Source: Candidatus Taylorbacteria bacterium RIFCSPHIGHO2_01_FULL_51_15
Lineage (GTDB): Bacteria > Patescibacteriota > Minisyncoccia > Phycocordibacterales > UBA10002
Direction of reading: 5' to 3'
DNA length: 36,235 nucleotides
NCBI GenBank assembly: GCA_001820935.1
Contig: MHRI01000030.1
Location: 66,734 to 102,968 of the forward strand
Made by a program: the position numbers and the translations under genes. The notes under the pieces are model-generated. The model worked only from the letters and a program-made list of their open reading frames with translations. It did not search any database and was not told the DNA's origin. How positions within the stretch are numbered: position 1 is the first letter of the stretch; each line of letters opens with the position of its first letter. Positions 6,581-13,108 of this stretch are shown here, in pieces.

Positions 6581-8770
6581 ATGCAAACCATTGATCGAGT
6601 ACTGCTAAGCGCGACACGGGTTGGCGTTTTTCTTATGCCCTTCGTGCCCCTCGTCATTTCCTCTTCGCTGTTTTTCCCTTTTATCACCGGCAAGGGTTTC
6701 GCGTTTCGGATTATCGTTGAAATCATATTCGCGTGTTGGCTTCTTCTCGCACTGCGGAAACCGGAGTTTCGCCCCCAGAAATCAGCACTTCTTTTCTGCG
6801 TCGCGGCATTCCTTGGCGTTATCTTTCTCGCCGATCTTTTCGCCGAAAATCCGTTCAAAGCGTTCTGGAGCAATTTCGAGCGCATGGAAGGATTCATCAC
6901 CCTCATCCATCTTGTCGCCTATTTCCTCGTAGCTTCCTCGGTCATGACCGAGAAACTCTGGTATCGCTTCCTCGCAACTTCCGTCGGCGTCTCCGCTTTT
7001 TTGGGTATCTACGGCCTTTTGCAACTCGCGGGGAAAATCGTGATCAACCAAGGCGGTGTGCGTCTTGACGGAACTTTTGGCAACGCCGCGTACTTCGCGG
7101 GGTACATGCTGGTCCACATCTTCATTTCGCTCTTTCTCATTTCAAGGCACCGAATATCTTTCTCCTGGAAGTGGCTCTATGGAGGCGCGATGTTGCTCCA
7201 AGTGGTGACGCTCTACTTTACTGCCACACGAGGGGCGGCGCTCGGTCTTATCGGCGGTCTTTTTCTCACGGTACTCCTTGTCGGGCTCTTCGAGAAAAAG
7301 TACCAGCGTCTTCGGATCGCGGCTCTTTCCGGATTACTTATCATCATTGTGCTTGTGGGAGGTTTGTACCTCGCGCGCGAGAGCTCCTTCGTCAAAGAAA
7401 GTCCGGTGCTGACGCGTTTTGCCTCGATTTCACTCGCTGACGCGGGTCCACGCTTCATGGTGTGGGGAATGGCGCTAGAAGGTTTTAAAGAACGGCCGAT
7501 ACTCGGTTGGGGGCAAGAGGGTTTTAACTACGTCTTCAACAAATACTATGACCCCAACATGTGGGCGCAAGAGCAGTGGTTCGACCGCACCCATAACATC
7601 TTCTTCGATTGGCTCATCGCTGGGGGACTCTTTGGACTCCTCGCGTACCTCTCGCTTTTTTGCGCGCTACTCTTCTATCTTTGGAGAGGGAAGCCCTCTG
7701 ATGGGGGAGAACCTTTTTCCTTCACCGAGAAGAGCGTGCTCACCGGCCTTCTTGCGGCCTATGTCGTTCACAACTTTTTCGTTTTCGACAACCTCATAAG
7801 CTACTTGCTCTTCTTCTCCCTTATTGCCCTTATGCACTCCCGCTTCAAACAGCCCTTCCCGTTTTTTGAAAAAGCGAAGACCCTCTTGAGCGAGCAAGCT
7901 CTTTCCATTTCGGGGGCGAGCGCACTCATCGTTCTTATCGCCGCGGTATTCTTCTTGAATATCCGGGCGATCGGGGTTGCTCGCAATCTCATCAGCGGAT
8001 TGAAACAAAGCGCGAAGGGGGCTGCCGAAAATCTCGAGTTTTACAAGCGAGCGTTCGCCCCTGAAACGATCGGAACGCAGGAAGTTGCCGAGCAGGCCAT
8101 GCAAGCCGCCGTTCTCGTCGCAAATACGGGAGCGGTACCTTCGGATCTTAAAAAGGAATTCGTGGATTTCGCCGTTCTCGCGATGGAGCGAGAGATCAAG
8201 CGTGCTCCGAATGACACGAGACTTCGTATGTTCATCGGAGGATTCTATAATCGTCTTGGGAGATTCTCCGACTCGCTCCCGCACCTACAGAAGGCGCGAG
8301 AACTCTCGCCGACTAAACAGACCGTGGCCTTCGAGCTTTCGAACGTGTACCTCAGCACGGGCAAAATCGCCGAGGCGAACGAGCTCCTAAAAGAGGCATT
8401 TGAACGAGCACCCGAATACATGGGGGCGCGCGTCGCGTACGCAGTTTCTGCCATTTACTCGAAAGATCTTGCGCTGCCGGACAAGCTCTTCGCTACCACT
8501 ACCTCGGTGAACGTCCTCGCGGACGAAAGATTGGTTAAGGCGTATTATGAGACAGGCGCGTACCAAAAGGTGATTTCACTTCTTAAATTACGCTTGGAGA
8601 AAAACCCAAACGACGGGCAAACATACGTCTCACTCGCGGCGGCGTATCTCTCAAGTGGCAATAGGACAGAAGCCATTCGCTCACTCCAGAAGGCGATTGA
8701 GCTCAATCCCGAATTTAAGCAGCAAGGTGAATTCTATATCGGCGAAATACGAGCTGGGCGAACCCCATAG
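6581..8770 (+). CDS. O-antigen ligase/polymerase-like membrane protein with TPR tail
   Basis: The 729-residue protein has about 12 predicted membrane helices over residues 1-460, then a soluble alpha-helical tail. The Wzy_C/WaaL-type signature is present: TATRGAALG near residue 213, the periplasmic FMVWGMALEGFKERPILGWGQEGF stretch (in part) near 293-315, and a conserved RTHNIFFDWLIAGG with the His expected for ligases. The tail from about 545 to 725 contains TPR-like helix pairs such as LGRFSDSLPHLQKARELSP and GNRTEAIRSLQKAIELNP. This architecture transfers or polymerises lipid-linked glycan on the outer face of the cytoplasmic membrane, or glycosylates surface proteins. It would act downstream of the sugar-activating genes at 1-5.9 kb. 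Whether it is ligase or polymerase cannot be decided here. Confidence 0.8.
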   Translation: MQTIDRVLLSATRVGVFLMPFVPLVISSSLFFPFITGKGFAFRIIVEIIFACWLLLALRKPEFRPQKSALLFCVAAFLGVIFLADLFAENPFKAFWSNFERMEGFITLIHLVAYFLVASSVMTEKLWYRFLATSVGVSAFLGIYGLLQLAGKIVINQGGVRLDGTFGNAAYFAGYMLVHIFISLFLISRHRISFSWKWLYGGAMLLQVVTLYFTATRGAALGLIGGLFLTVLLVGLFEKKYQRLRIAALSGLLIIIVLVGGLYLARESSFVKESPVLTRFASISLADAGPRFMVWGMALEGFKERPILGWGQEGFNYVFNKYYDPNMWAQEQWFDRTHNIFFDWLIAGGLFGLLAYLSLFCALLFYLWRGKPSDGGEPFSFTEKSVLTGLLAAYVVHNFFVFDNLISYLLFFSLIALMHSRFKQPFPFFEKAKTLLSEQALSISGASALIVLIAAVFFLNIRAIGVARNLISGLKQSAKGAAENLEFYKRAFAPETIGTQEVAEQAMQAAVLVANTGAVPSDLKKEFVDFAVLAMEREIKRAPNDTRLRMFIGGFYNRLGRFSDSLPHLQKARELSPTKQTVAFELSNVYLSTGKIAEANELLKEAFERAPEYMGARVAYAVSAIYSKDLALPDKLFATTTSVNVLADERLVKAYYETGAYQKVISLLKLRLEKNPNDGQTYVSLAAAYLSSGNRTEAIRSLQKAIELNPEFKQQGEFYIGEIRAGRTP

Positions 8771-8778
8771 CACTCATC

Positions 8779-9612
8779 TCAAAACGTGCTGAAGATAAGG
8801 CCGACTACAATCGCGAGAAGGGCGATGATCTTTATGAATATCCCTCTTTCTTTAAAGTAGAAATTTCCCGAGAGGATTGAAAAGAACACACCTAGTCCTC
8901 GTTTTGCGGTCGTGATGATCGACGCCGCGCCGTAGAGGTACGCGAAGCTCATGAGCACGTTTGCGAATCCCGCGCTGACCGATTGTGCCAACACCGTAGG
9001 TCTTTTGAGAAGCAGAATCGGATTTTCCTTCGCTACAAAGAGAGCCATGCAGAAGAAATACACAAGCAGTACGGCAATGACAATGCTCTCCTCCGCTTCA
9101 ACGGAGTTGAAGTGCGTAATATTGTACTTAAAGAGAGACAGTGTCGCCGCCCCAAGTATGCTTGTCCCCATGACGAACCACATGCCGTCCTTTTTAAGGT
9201 CATGGCTCCTGAAGAGCAGAATAAGCACCAGTAGTATAAGACTTATACCGATGAGCGCGAACGTGCTTATTGAATATCCGAGCACCAGATCCACAATAAG
9301 GAGGAGCGGAATCGTTCCAACACGGATAAAGCTGTAGGTGCTTCGATCTGCGCGGGTAATGGCGAGCACTGAAATTTGGGCGAGCAGGAGTTCGAGCGCG
9401 ATACGCAGGCTAAGAGTGGGGAGGGATTCAATCGAGAACCGAAATTCTTCCTTAATGGCGGCGATGATGAGGAAGAATATAAATCCCCCGAGCATGCTGA
9501 TAAATCCCATCGTGTAGATGCTTTGTTTCCCCGTTGCGACGTTGTACTTGCCGAGCGATTCTTGCGTTTCGCCAAAACATGTCGCCACGGCCATGAGCAA
9601 AAGTCCGATCAT
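8779..9612 (-). CDS. EamA/DMT-type membrane transporter
   Basis: The 277-residue protein has about ten predicted membrane helices in two five-helix halves, the layout of the drug/metabolite transporter superfamily. GTIPLLLIVDLVLGY near the middle and the C-terminal AASIITTAKRGLGVFFSILSG (in part) resemble the conserved fourth helix of each EamA repeat. The open frame extends to 9708, but the ATG at 9612 is better: the extra 32 residues overlap the divergent promoter, and a TGC-TATACT element (minus strand, 9622-9630) sits just before 9612. It is convergent with the O-antigen-ligase-like gene, with only 8 bases between stop codons. Substrate unknown. Confidence 0.7.
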   Translation of the reverse strand: MIGLLLMAVATCFGETQESLGKYNVATGKQSIYTMGFISMLGGFIFFLIIAAIKEEFRFSIESLPTLSLRIALELLLAQISVLAITRADRSTYSFIRVGTIPLLLIVDLVLGYSISTFALIGISLILLVLILLFRSHDLKKDGMWFVMGTSILGAATLSLFKYNITHFNSVEAEESIVIAVLLVYFFCMALFVAKENPILLLKRPTVLAQSVSAGFANVLMSFAYLYGAASIITTAKRGLGVFFSILSGNFYFKERGIFIKIIALLAIVVGLIFSTF

Positions 9613-9621
9613 AGTGCCATT

Positions 9622-9630
9622 AGTATAGCA
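9622..9630 (-). promoter_or_regulatory. Extended -10 promoter of the DMT transporter gene
   Basis: On the minus strand the sequence reads TGC-TATACT, ending 10 bases before the ATG at 9612. This gives a transcript with at most a few leader bases and supports the shorter start. Confidence 0.45.
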
Positions 9631-9695
9631 AACAAGTAGAAACAACGCGGGCAAAATAGTCGTATGCCATACAATAGTATGGACGCTTGAGCCAG

Positions 9696-9724
9696 TGGAC
9701 AAAATCAATATCGCATGGTATGCT
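9696..9724 (+). promoter_or_regulatory. Strong promoter for the helical protein gene
   Basis: TGGACA at 9696-9701, a 17-base spacer, and TATGCT at 9719-9724 preceded by TGG. This is the best -35/-10 pair in this part of the window. It yields a leader of about 85 bases before the ATG at 9816, unlike the leaderless neighbours. Confidence 0.55.
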
Positions 9725-9815
9725 GTTTTTTAAACGTTCTTTGATGTTGGAACATCCTGAGAACACTAAAGATCAATCTTCAACTTCATGCAACACCATC
9801 CAAGAGAGGCAAACA

Positions 9816-10826
9816 ATGAATACTCCGCTTGATGCAGACACGCTGGTCGCCTTAGTGGTGAACACCGCGAAAAACGACACGACGACACCTGACCTCCGCA
9901 ATCCGCGGGTGGGGTGGCGTACCGACGAACTTCTCACGAAAGAAATTGATGCGCTTGTGGTCTATGGGCACGATGACCCAGTGCTGTACGCTCTTATTGC
10001 CCGGCGAATCCATGACGCCGTATCAGACCTTTCTGAGGCGGCGGTGCTCGCGAAACTCGCGATATTTCGGGGCGAACGCATTCAGCCGGTAGGACCTGAA
10101 CGAAAATCTATGCTTGATGGGCTCCTGAAGGAACTCCGCGTATCTGTCTCGCTCCTTCCCGAAGGTACGCGCAAGCAAAGGTGTCTTTCACTCCTTCAAT
10201 ATCATGCCGGCGTTTTCTACGACGCCTACGATTGTTTTGCGGAGGCGGCACGGGCGCAATTCGACTCTGAGCTTGAAGCATTGAAGTGCGGCGATGCGGC
10301 GGGTGCGGCCGTAGCCGGATTTGTCGGTGAGCACTACGTACTTAAACGCTTACTCTGCGAAGACCCGGACGAATCCGCACGTCACTTCGAACGATTGAAG
10401 TCTGCGTTCGATCAGCTTCTTAGAGACACAAACGGTAGTTCGTTCCAAGTCTCGTGGGGGGAAGGCAATGCGCCCGTCCACATGATTGAGGCTTGCACCT
10501 GGCTCGACAAAATGGATCCCGATTGGGCCAGATGGGTTGAAACGGCACGTCGTGCTGCCGCAAAACTGGGTGCAGCCTTTTCTCATGGCGCCGAATTTGT
10601 ACGTGCGGCCGATCTTTACTATCAGAATGAGGTTGAGGCCATCCCCGCGCTTCAAGTCGTGGCAGAACAAAGTGCTACGCCAGCGTGGAGAGCAACCGCC
10701 CTGCTCCTTTTAGCGCGGCGCGCTTTGCTCGATGGCAATAAAACGGAGGCATCCAATCTTGTGAAAAGGATGCCACTAACGGGGGCATTCCACGTAGTCA
10801 CCATCGCACGACGCCTCATCGGATAA
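9816..10826 (+). CDS. Unrecognised helical, Ala-rich protein
   Basis: I do not recognise this 336-residue protein. It has no signal peptide or membrane segment. It is strongly alpha-helical, with helix pairs that resemble degenerate TPR/SEL1-like repeats: DDPVLYALIARRIHDAVSDL, CLSLLQYHAGVFYDAYDCF and AWRATALLLLARRALLDGNK. The start at 9816 is chosen because it has a real Shine-Dalgarno (GAGAGG, six-base gap). The open frame reaches back to 9687, but that part contains the promoter. It is a single-gene unit with its own promoter at 9696 and a strong terminator at 10846, so it is probably expressed independently. It may be a scaffold or regulatory protein; this is only inference. Confidence 0.7.
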   Translation: MNTPLDADTLVALVVNTAKNDTTTPDLRNPRVGWRTDELLTKEIDALVVYGHDDPVLYALIARRIHDAVSDLSEAAVLAKLAIFRGERIQPVGPERKSMLDGLLKELRVSVSLLPEGTRKQRCLSLLQYHAGVFYDAYDCFAEAARAQFDSELEALKCGDAAGAAVAGFVGEHYVLKRLLCEDPDESARHFERLKSAFDQLLRDTNGSSFQVSWGEGNAPVHMIEACTWLDKMDPDWARWVETARRAAAKLGAAFSHGAEFVRAADLYYQNEVEAIPALQVVAEQSATPAWRATALLLLARRALLDGNKTEASNLVKRMPLTGAFHVVTIARRLIG

Positions 10827-10845
10827 CGATAGGGTGACTTCTGAG

Positions 10846-10892
10846 ACGCTTGTGCAATTGATCGCGAGATCAATTTGCACAAGCGTTTTTTT
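10846..10892 (+). terminator. Strong Rho-independent terminator
   Basis: An 18-19-pair hairpin (arm beginning ACGCTTGTGCAA, one bulged base, loop GCGA) is followed by seven T. It lies 20 bases past the stop of the helical protein gene and isolates it from murB. Confidence 0.9.
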
Positions 10893-10964
10893 GTACTAGT
10901 ATGTTGAGGAGCTTCGGCGACGAAATACTGAGCTCACCAGAGTGAACGTAGAGCTACTTTTTCT

Positions 10965-12107
10965 ATGCACATCAGTGAACATATTTCTCTCAAAGAGCTC
11001 ACGACGCTAAAGATCGGCGGAGTGGCGAGATATCTTGCTTCTGTCAGCGAGGTCTCGGAGTTAAGAGAAGCTCTCCACTTCGCGGAAGAAAGAAAGCTTC
11101 CAGTTATTATCCTTGGCGGAGGTTCAAATGTGCTCATTGCGAACGGAGAGATTAACTCACTTGTCATCAAGATCGATATTAAAGGAATCGAGTGGAAAGA
11201 AGGAGCGCCCCCCACACTCCCCACTCTTAAGAGGGGGGAAGGAAAGGGGGGAGCTGAAGATTTTGTGAACGTCATAGCAAGCGCAGGTGAAAGCTGGGAC
11301 GGGTTGGTTGTGGAAGCGGTAAGGCGAGGACTCTGGGGCATTGAGAATTTATCGGGTATTCCGGGAACCGTGGGAGCAACTCCGATCCAAAACATCGGCG
11401 CGTATGGTGTGGAAATAAAAGACCTAATCGAGTGGGTTGAGGTGTTTGATACAAAGGTCGGGATAGTCCGGAGACTATCAAATGTAGAATGTGGCTTCGC
11501 GTATCGAGATAGTATCTTTAAGCATCCAGAAGGGAAAGGTTTCATTGTCCTTCGCGTGGCTCTTCGATTGAAGAAGGGCGGCATTCCGAATCTTGCCTAC
11601 AGAGATCTCAAAGAAATTTTCAATTCTCAATTTTCAATTCTCAATGAAAGAGAGAAAGAAGAAAGACAGAGCAGACTGACACCACAAGATGTGCGGAAGG
11701 CGGTCCTCGACATCCGGAGCAAGAAATTTCCGGATCTCGGGAAGTTCGGCACCGCCGGGTCATTTTTCAAAAACCCAATCATCTCGAAGGAGAGATTTGA
11801 CGAGCTTAAAAAGAGATTTCCCAACCTCCCCGGGTTTCCTTTGACAAGGTTCGACCTTACATCGGGAGAAAGGTCGAACCTTGTCAAAGTTCCTCTCGCT
11901 TGGATTCTCGATAACGTCTGTAATTTGCGAGGCTATGAAAGAGGGAACGTGAAGCTGTTCGAGAAACAGCCGATCGTACTCGTGCAAAATGGTCTCGCTT
12001 CCTCTGAAGAAATCGAAAGTTTCGCAAAGGAAATCGCAACACGTGTGAAAGAAAAGACCGGCATTGATATCGAGTGGGAGGTACAGAAGGTCAAAAGTAT
12101 GAATTAA
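10965..12107 (+). CDS. murB: UDP-N-acetylenolpyruvoylglucosamine reductase with inserts
   Basis: MurB makes UDP-MurNAc by NADPH-dependent reduction, a cytoplasmic step of peptidoglycan synthesis. The FAD-binding parts are clear: TTLKIGGVARY near residue 13, ILGGGSNVLI near 50, GIENLSGIPGTVGATPIQNIGAYG near 126-150 (in part), FAYRDSIFK near 180, and the catalytic GSFFKNP near 265. The last Glu is in IDIEWEV at the C-terminus. At 380 residues it is longer than usual because of three repeat-derived inserts read in frame. One follows GIEWKEG and is encoded by a GC-rich palindrome. One after LKEIF is encoded by AATTYTC heptamers. One between PGFP and VKVPLAW is encoded by the 11839-11889 hairpin. 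All lie in surface loops between conserved blocks, so the enzyme is probably functional. Confidence 0.93.
   Translation: MHISEHISLKELTTLKIGGVARYLASVSEVSELREALHFAEERKLPVIILGGGSNVLIANGEINSLVIKIDIKGIEWKEGAPPTLPTLKRGEGKGGAEDFVNVIASAGESWDGLVVEAVRRGLWGIENLSGIPGTVGATPIQNIGAYGVEIKDLIEWVEVFDTKVGIVRRLSNVECGFAYRDSIFKHPEGKGFIVLRVALRLKKGGIPNLAYRDLKEIFNSQFSILNEREKEERQSRLTPQDVRKAVLDIRSKKFPDLGKFGTAGSFFKNPIISKERFDELKKRFPNLPGFPLTRFDLTSGERSNLVKVPLAWILDNVCNLRGYERGNVKLFEKQPIVLVQNGLASSEEIESFAKEIATRVKEKTGIDIEWEVQKVKSMN
11205..11258. repeat. GC-rich palindromic insert inside murB
   Basis: A C-rich arm, a central CTCTTAAGAG palindrome and a G-rich arm form an imperfect hairpin. It encodes roughly APPTLPTLKRGEGKGGAE, which is absent from ordinary MurB between GIEWKE and DFVNVIASAG. 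The composition and form match the CCCCTCTTTAGAGGGG repeats that flank the DUF559 gene at 15789. Family membership is an inference. Confidence 0.6.
11615..11642. repeat. AATTYTC heptamer array inside murB
   Basis: Four tandem 7-mers (AATTTTC, AATTCTC, AATTTTC, AATTCTC) are translated within a stretch absent from typical MurB, just before LTPQDVRKAV. They are similar to the intergenic heptamer array at 12146-12194. Confidence 0.6.
11839..11889. repeat. In-frame palindromic element, murB copy
   Basis: Perfect 20-base arms surround an 11-base loop (11859-11869, ACATCGGGAGA). The inner arm is AAGGTTCGACCTT. It is read as [15 protein letters not shown], inserted between PGFP and VKVPLAW of MurB. 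It shares core arm, loop length and loop sequence with the copies in secA (15229-15281) and in the intein (33244-33280). Confidence 0.85.
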
Positions 12108-12145
12108 GAGTTCTGAAGTATGGAGCTCGGTTAACATTCCAACGT

Positions 12146-12194
12146 AATTCATAATTCATAATTCATAATTCATAATTCGTAATTCCTAATTCTC
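12146..12194. repeat. AATTCAT-type tandem heptamers
   Basis: Seven consecutive 7-base units: AATTCAT four times, then AATTCGT, AATTCCT and AATTCTC. It is intergenic, just after murB. There are no spacers between units, so it is not CRISPR. Similar AATT units occur in murB and secA inserts and around the S23-type gene cassettes. Confidence 0.85.
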
Positions 12195-12200
12195 AAATGG

Positions 12201-12209
12201 TTATCCACA
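12201..12209 (+). other. Lone DnaA-box-like site TTATCCACA
   Basis: A perfect match to the DnaA-box consensus lies directly beside the AT-rich heptamer array. Only one box is seen in the 272-base gap 12108-12379, and the nearest genes are not origin markers, so it may be chance. The rest of the gap shows no gene. Confidence 0.25.
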
Positions 12210-12379
12210 CATCGACGTCACCCGACTATTGTATTCACCTGCACAGTTGCGATAATTACTGGAGCCTATGCAATTTCTTTTCGTCGAGAGAGAATTGTAC
12301 GCTTGAAAATTAAGTTGCCGAGAAGAAATACGCATGCATGAACTCCTTGTGAGCGCACGGACTCTTCTCTTATAGAACT

Positions 12380-12457
12380 ATGGCAAAGAAAAAACGAAAG
12401 GCAGCGAAGCGCAAGAAGACGTCAAAGAAGCGCAAAGGCTCAAAACGCCGTCGCTAA
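12380..12457 (+). CDS. Tiny Lys/Arg-rich basic protein
   Basis: A 25-residue open frame begins MAKKKRKAAKRKK and contains only Lys, Arg, Ala, Ser, Thr and Gly after the Met; about two thirds of residues are basic. It is flanked by a plausible promoter (TTGTGA at 12347, an 18-base gap, TATAGA at 12371) and by a strong terminator that starts two bases after the stop. This supports a real short transcript. The predicted transcription start falls at the ATG, so translation would be leaderless. A nucleic-acid-binding role (histone-H1-tail-like or ribosome-associated) is likely from charge alone. It does not match ribosomal protein Thx or L34 as I know them. Confidence 0.6.
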   Translation: MAKKKRKAAKRKKTSKKRKGSKRRR

Positions 12458-12458
12458 G

Positions 12459-12493
12459 CAAAACTCCCTCGACATTTCGTCGGGGGAGTTTTG
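12459..12493 (+). terminator. Terminator of the basic-protein gene
   Basis: A 15-pair stem (arm CAAAACTCCCTCGAC, one G-U pair) with loop ATTTC ends in a TTTT run. It begins two bases after the stop codon of the small basic protein. Confidence 0.8.
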
Positions 12494-12496
12494 TAG

Positions 12497-12523
12497 AAAA
12501 AACCGACCCTCGCAGAGGGTCGG
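12497..12523 (-). terminator. Terminator for hisI
   Basis: A perfect 9-pair stem CCGACCCTC/GAGGGTCGG with a 3-base loop lies at 12503-12523. On the minus strand it is followed by six T (12502-12497), a canonical terminator 35 bases past the hisI stop. Confidence 0.85.
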
Positions 12524-12557
12524 CCGGTGTGAATGAGCTATGAGAGGGAAGGGCTTC

Positions 12558-13016
12558 TCAACCTTCCTGTTTCAAGAGCACGTGCGCGTTGTGGAATTCG
12601 CATCCCCGGGCTATCCGAGAATGAACCATCATTTCGTCCTTGTCGGACGGCATTTCTTTCGGAGCTGGGTCAAGCGGGATTGATGCCACAACGTGACGAT
12701 AAAAACAGCTCTTTGCGGTGGTATGGCAGGTGGGACCATTTGGTGTGACAAGGTACAAAAGTGCGTCATTGTCACAGTCGATGTGCACCTCGTACACCTT
12801 GAGCGTATGTCCGCTTGTCTCACCTTTTTTCCAGCGCCCCATTCGAGAGCGAGACCAAAACACGCCCTCGCCTGTTTGAAGAGTTTCTCCAAACCCATCC
12901 TCGTCGGTGTACGCGACCATGAGGACTTGTTTCGTATCCTTGTCTTGCACGACAACGGTGACAAGGCCGTCACCTTTTTTAAAGTCTGGGCGAAAGACTG
13001 ACTTCATGATGTTCAT
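12558..13016 (-). CDS. hisI: Phosphoribosyl-AMP cyclohydrolase (stand-alone HisI)
   Basis: This 152-residue protein matches PRA-CH, which opens the adenine ring of phosphoribosyl-AMP in histidine synthesis. Key stretches are FKKGDGLVTVVVQD, VLMVAYTDEDG, GVFWSRSRMGRWKKGETSGH, the metal-binding DCDNDALL, GPTCHT with its Cys, and SCFYR with the second Cys. I start at MNIM (13016) because a strong Shine-Dalgarno, GGAGGAG, precedes it; the frame is open to 13085. After SCFYR there is a 45-residue tail (PKEMPSDKDEMMVHSRIARG and beyond) not found in ordinary HisI. It is not next to any other histidine gene, has no fused HisE, and is closed by its own terminator. It is divergent from secA. Confidence 0.88.
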   Translation of the reverse strand: MNIMKSVFRPDFKKGDGLVTVVVQDKDTKQVLMVAYTDEDGFGETLQTGEGVFWSRSRMGRWKKGETSGHTLKVYEVHIDCDNDALLYLVTPNGPTCHTTAKSCFYRHVVASIPLDPAPKEMPSDKDEMMVHSRIARGCEFHNAHVLLKQEG

Positions 13017-13073
13017 AGAGAGATCTCCTCCTCGGAAGTCTACATACCCGTCAAGATTTTGCAAGAAAAATCT

Positions 13074-13102
13074 TTGTAAAAGCAAAATGAGAGTGGTAGT
13101 AT
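13074..13102 (+). promoter_or_regulatory. secA promoter, exactly leaderless
   Basis: TTGTAA at 13074-13079, a 17-base spacer, and TAGTAT at 13097-13102 preceded by TGG. The secA ATG (13109) begins seven bases after the -10, at the expected transcription start. No Shine-Dalgarno is possible. Confidence 0.65.
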
Positions 13103-13108
13103 TGCCCC

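Noticed and set aside
11839-11889. GGTTCGA-like core of the palindrome as a tRNA T-arm or tRNA fragment
   Set aside because: The core resembles a T-arm, but there is no acceptor, D or anticodon stem and the arms pair only with each other.
10965-12107. murB as a frameshifted pseudogene
   Set aside because: The extra segments keep the frame, and all conserved blocks and active-site residues are intact.
12146-12194. Possible CRISPR array
   Set aside because: Units are 7 bases long, contiguous and without spacers, and no cas gene is near.
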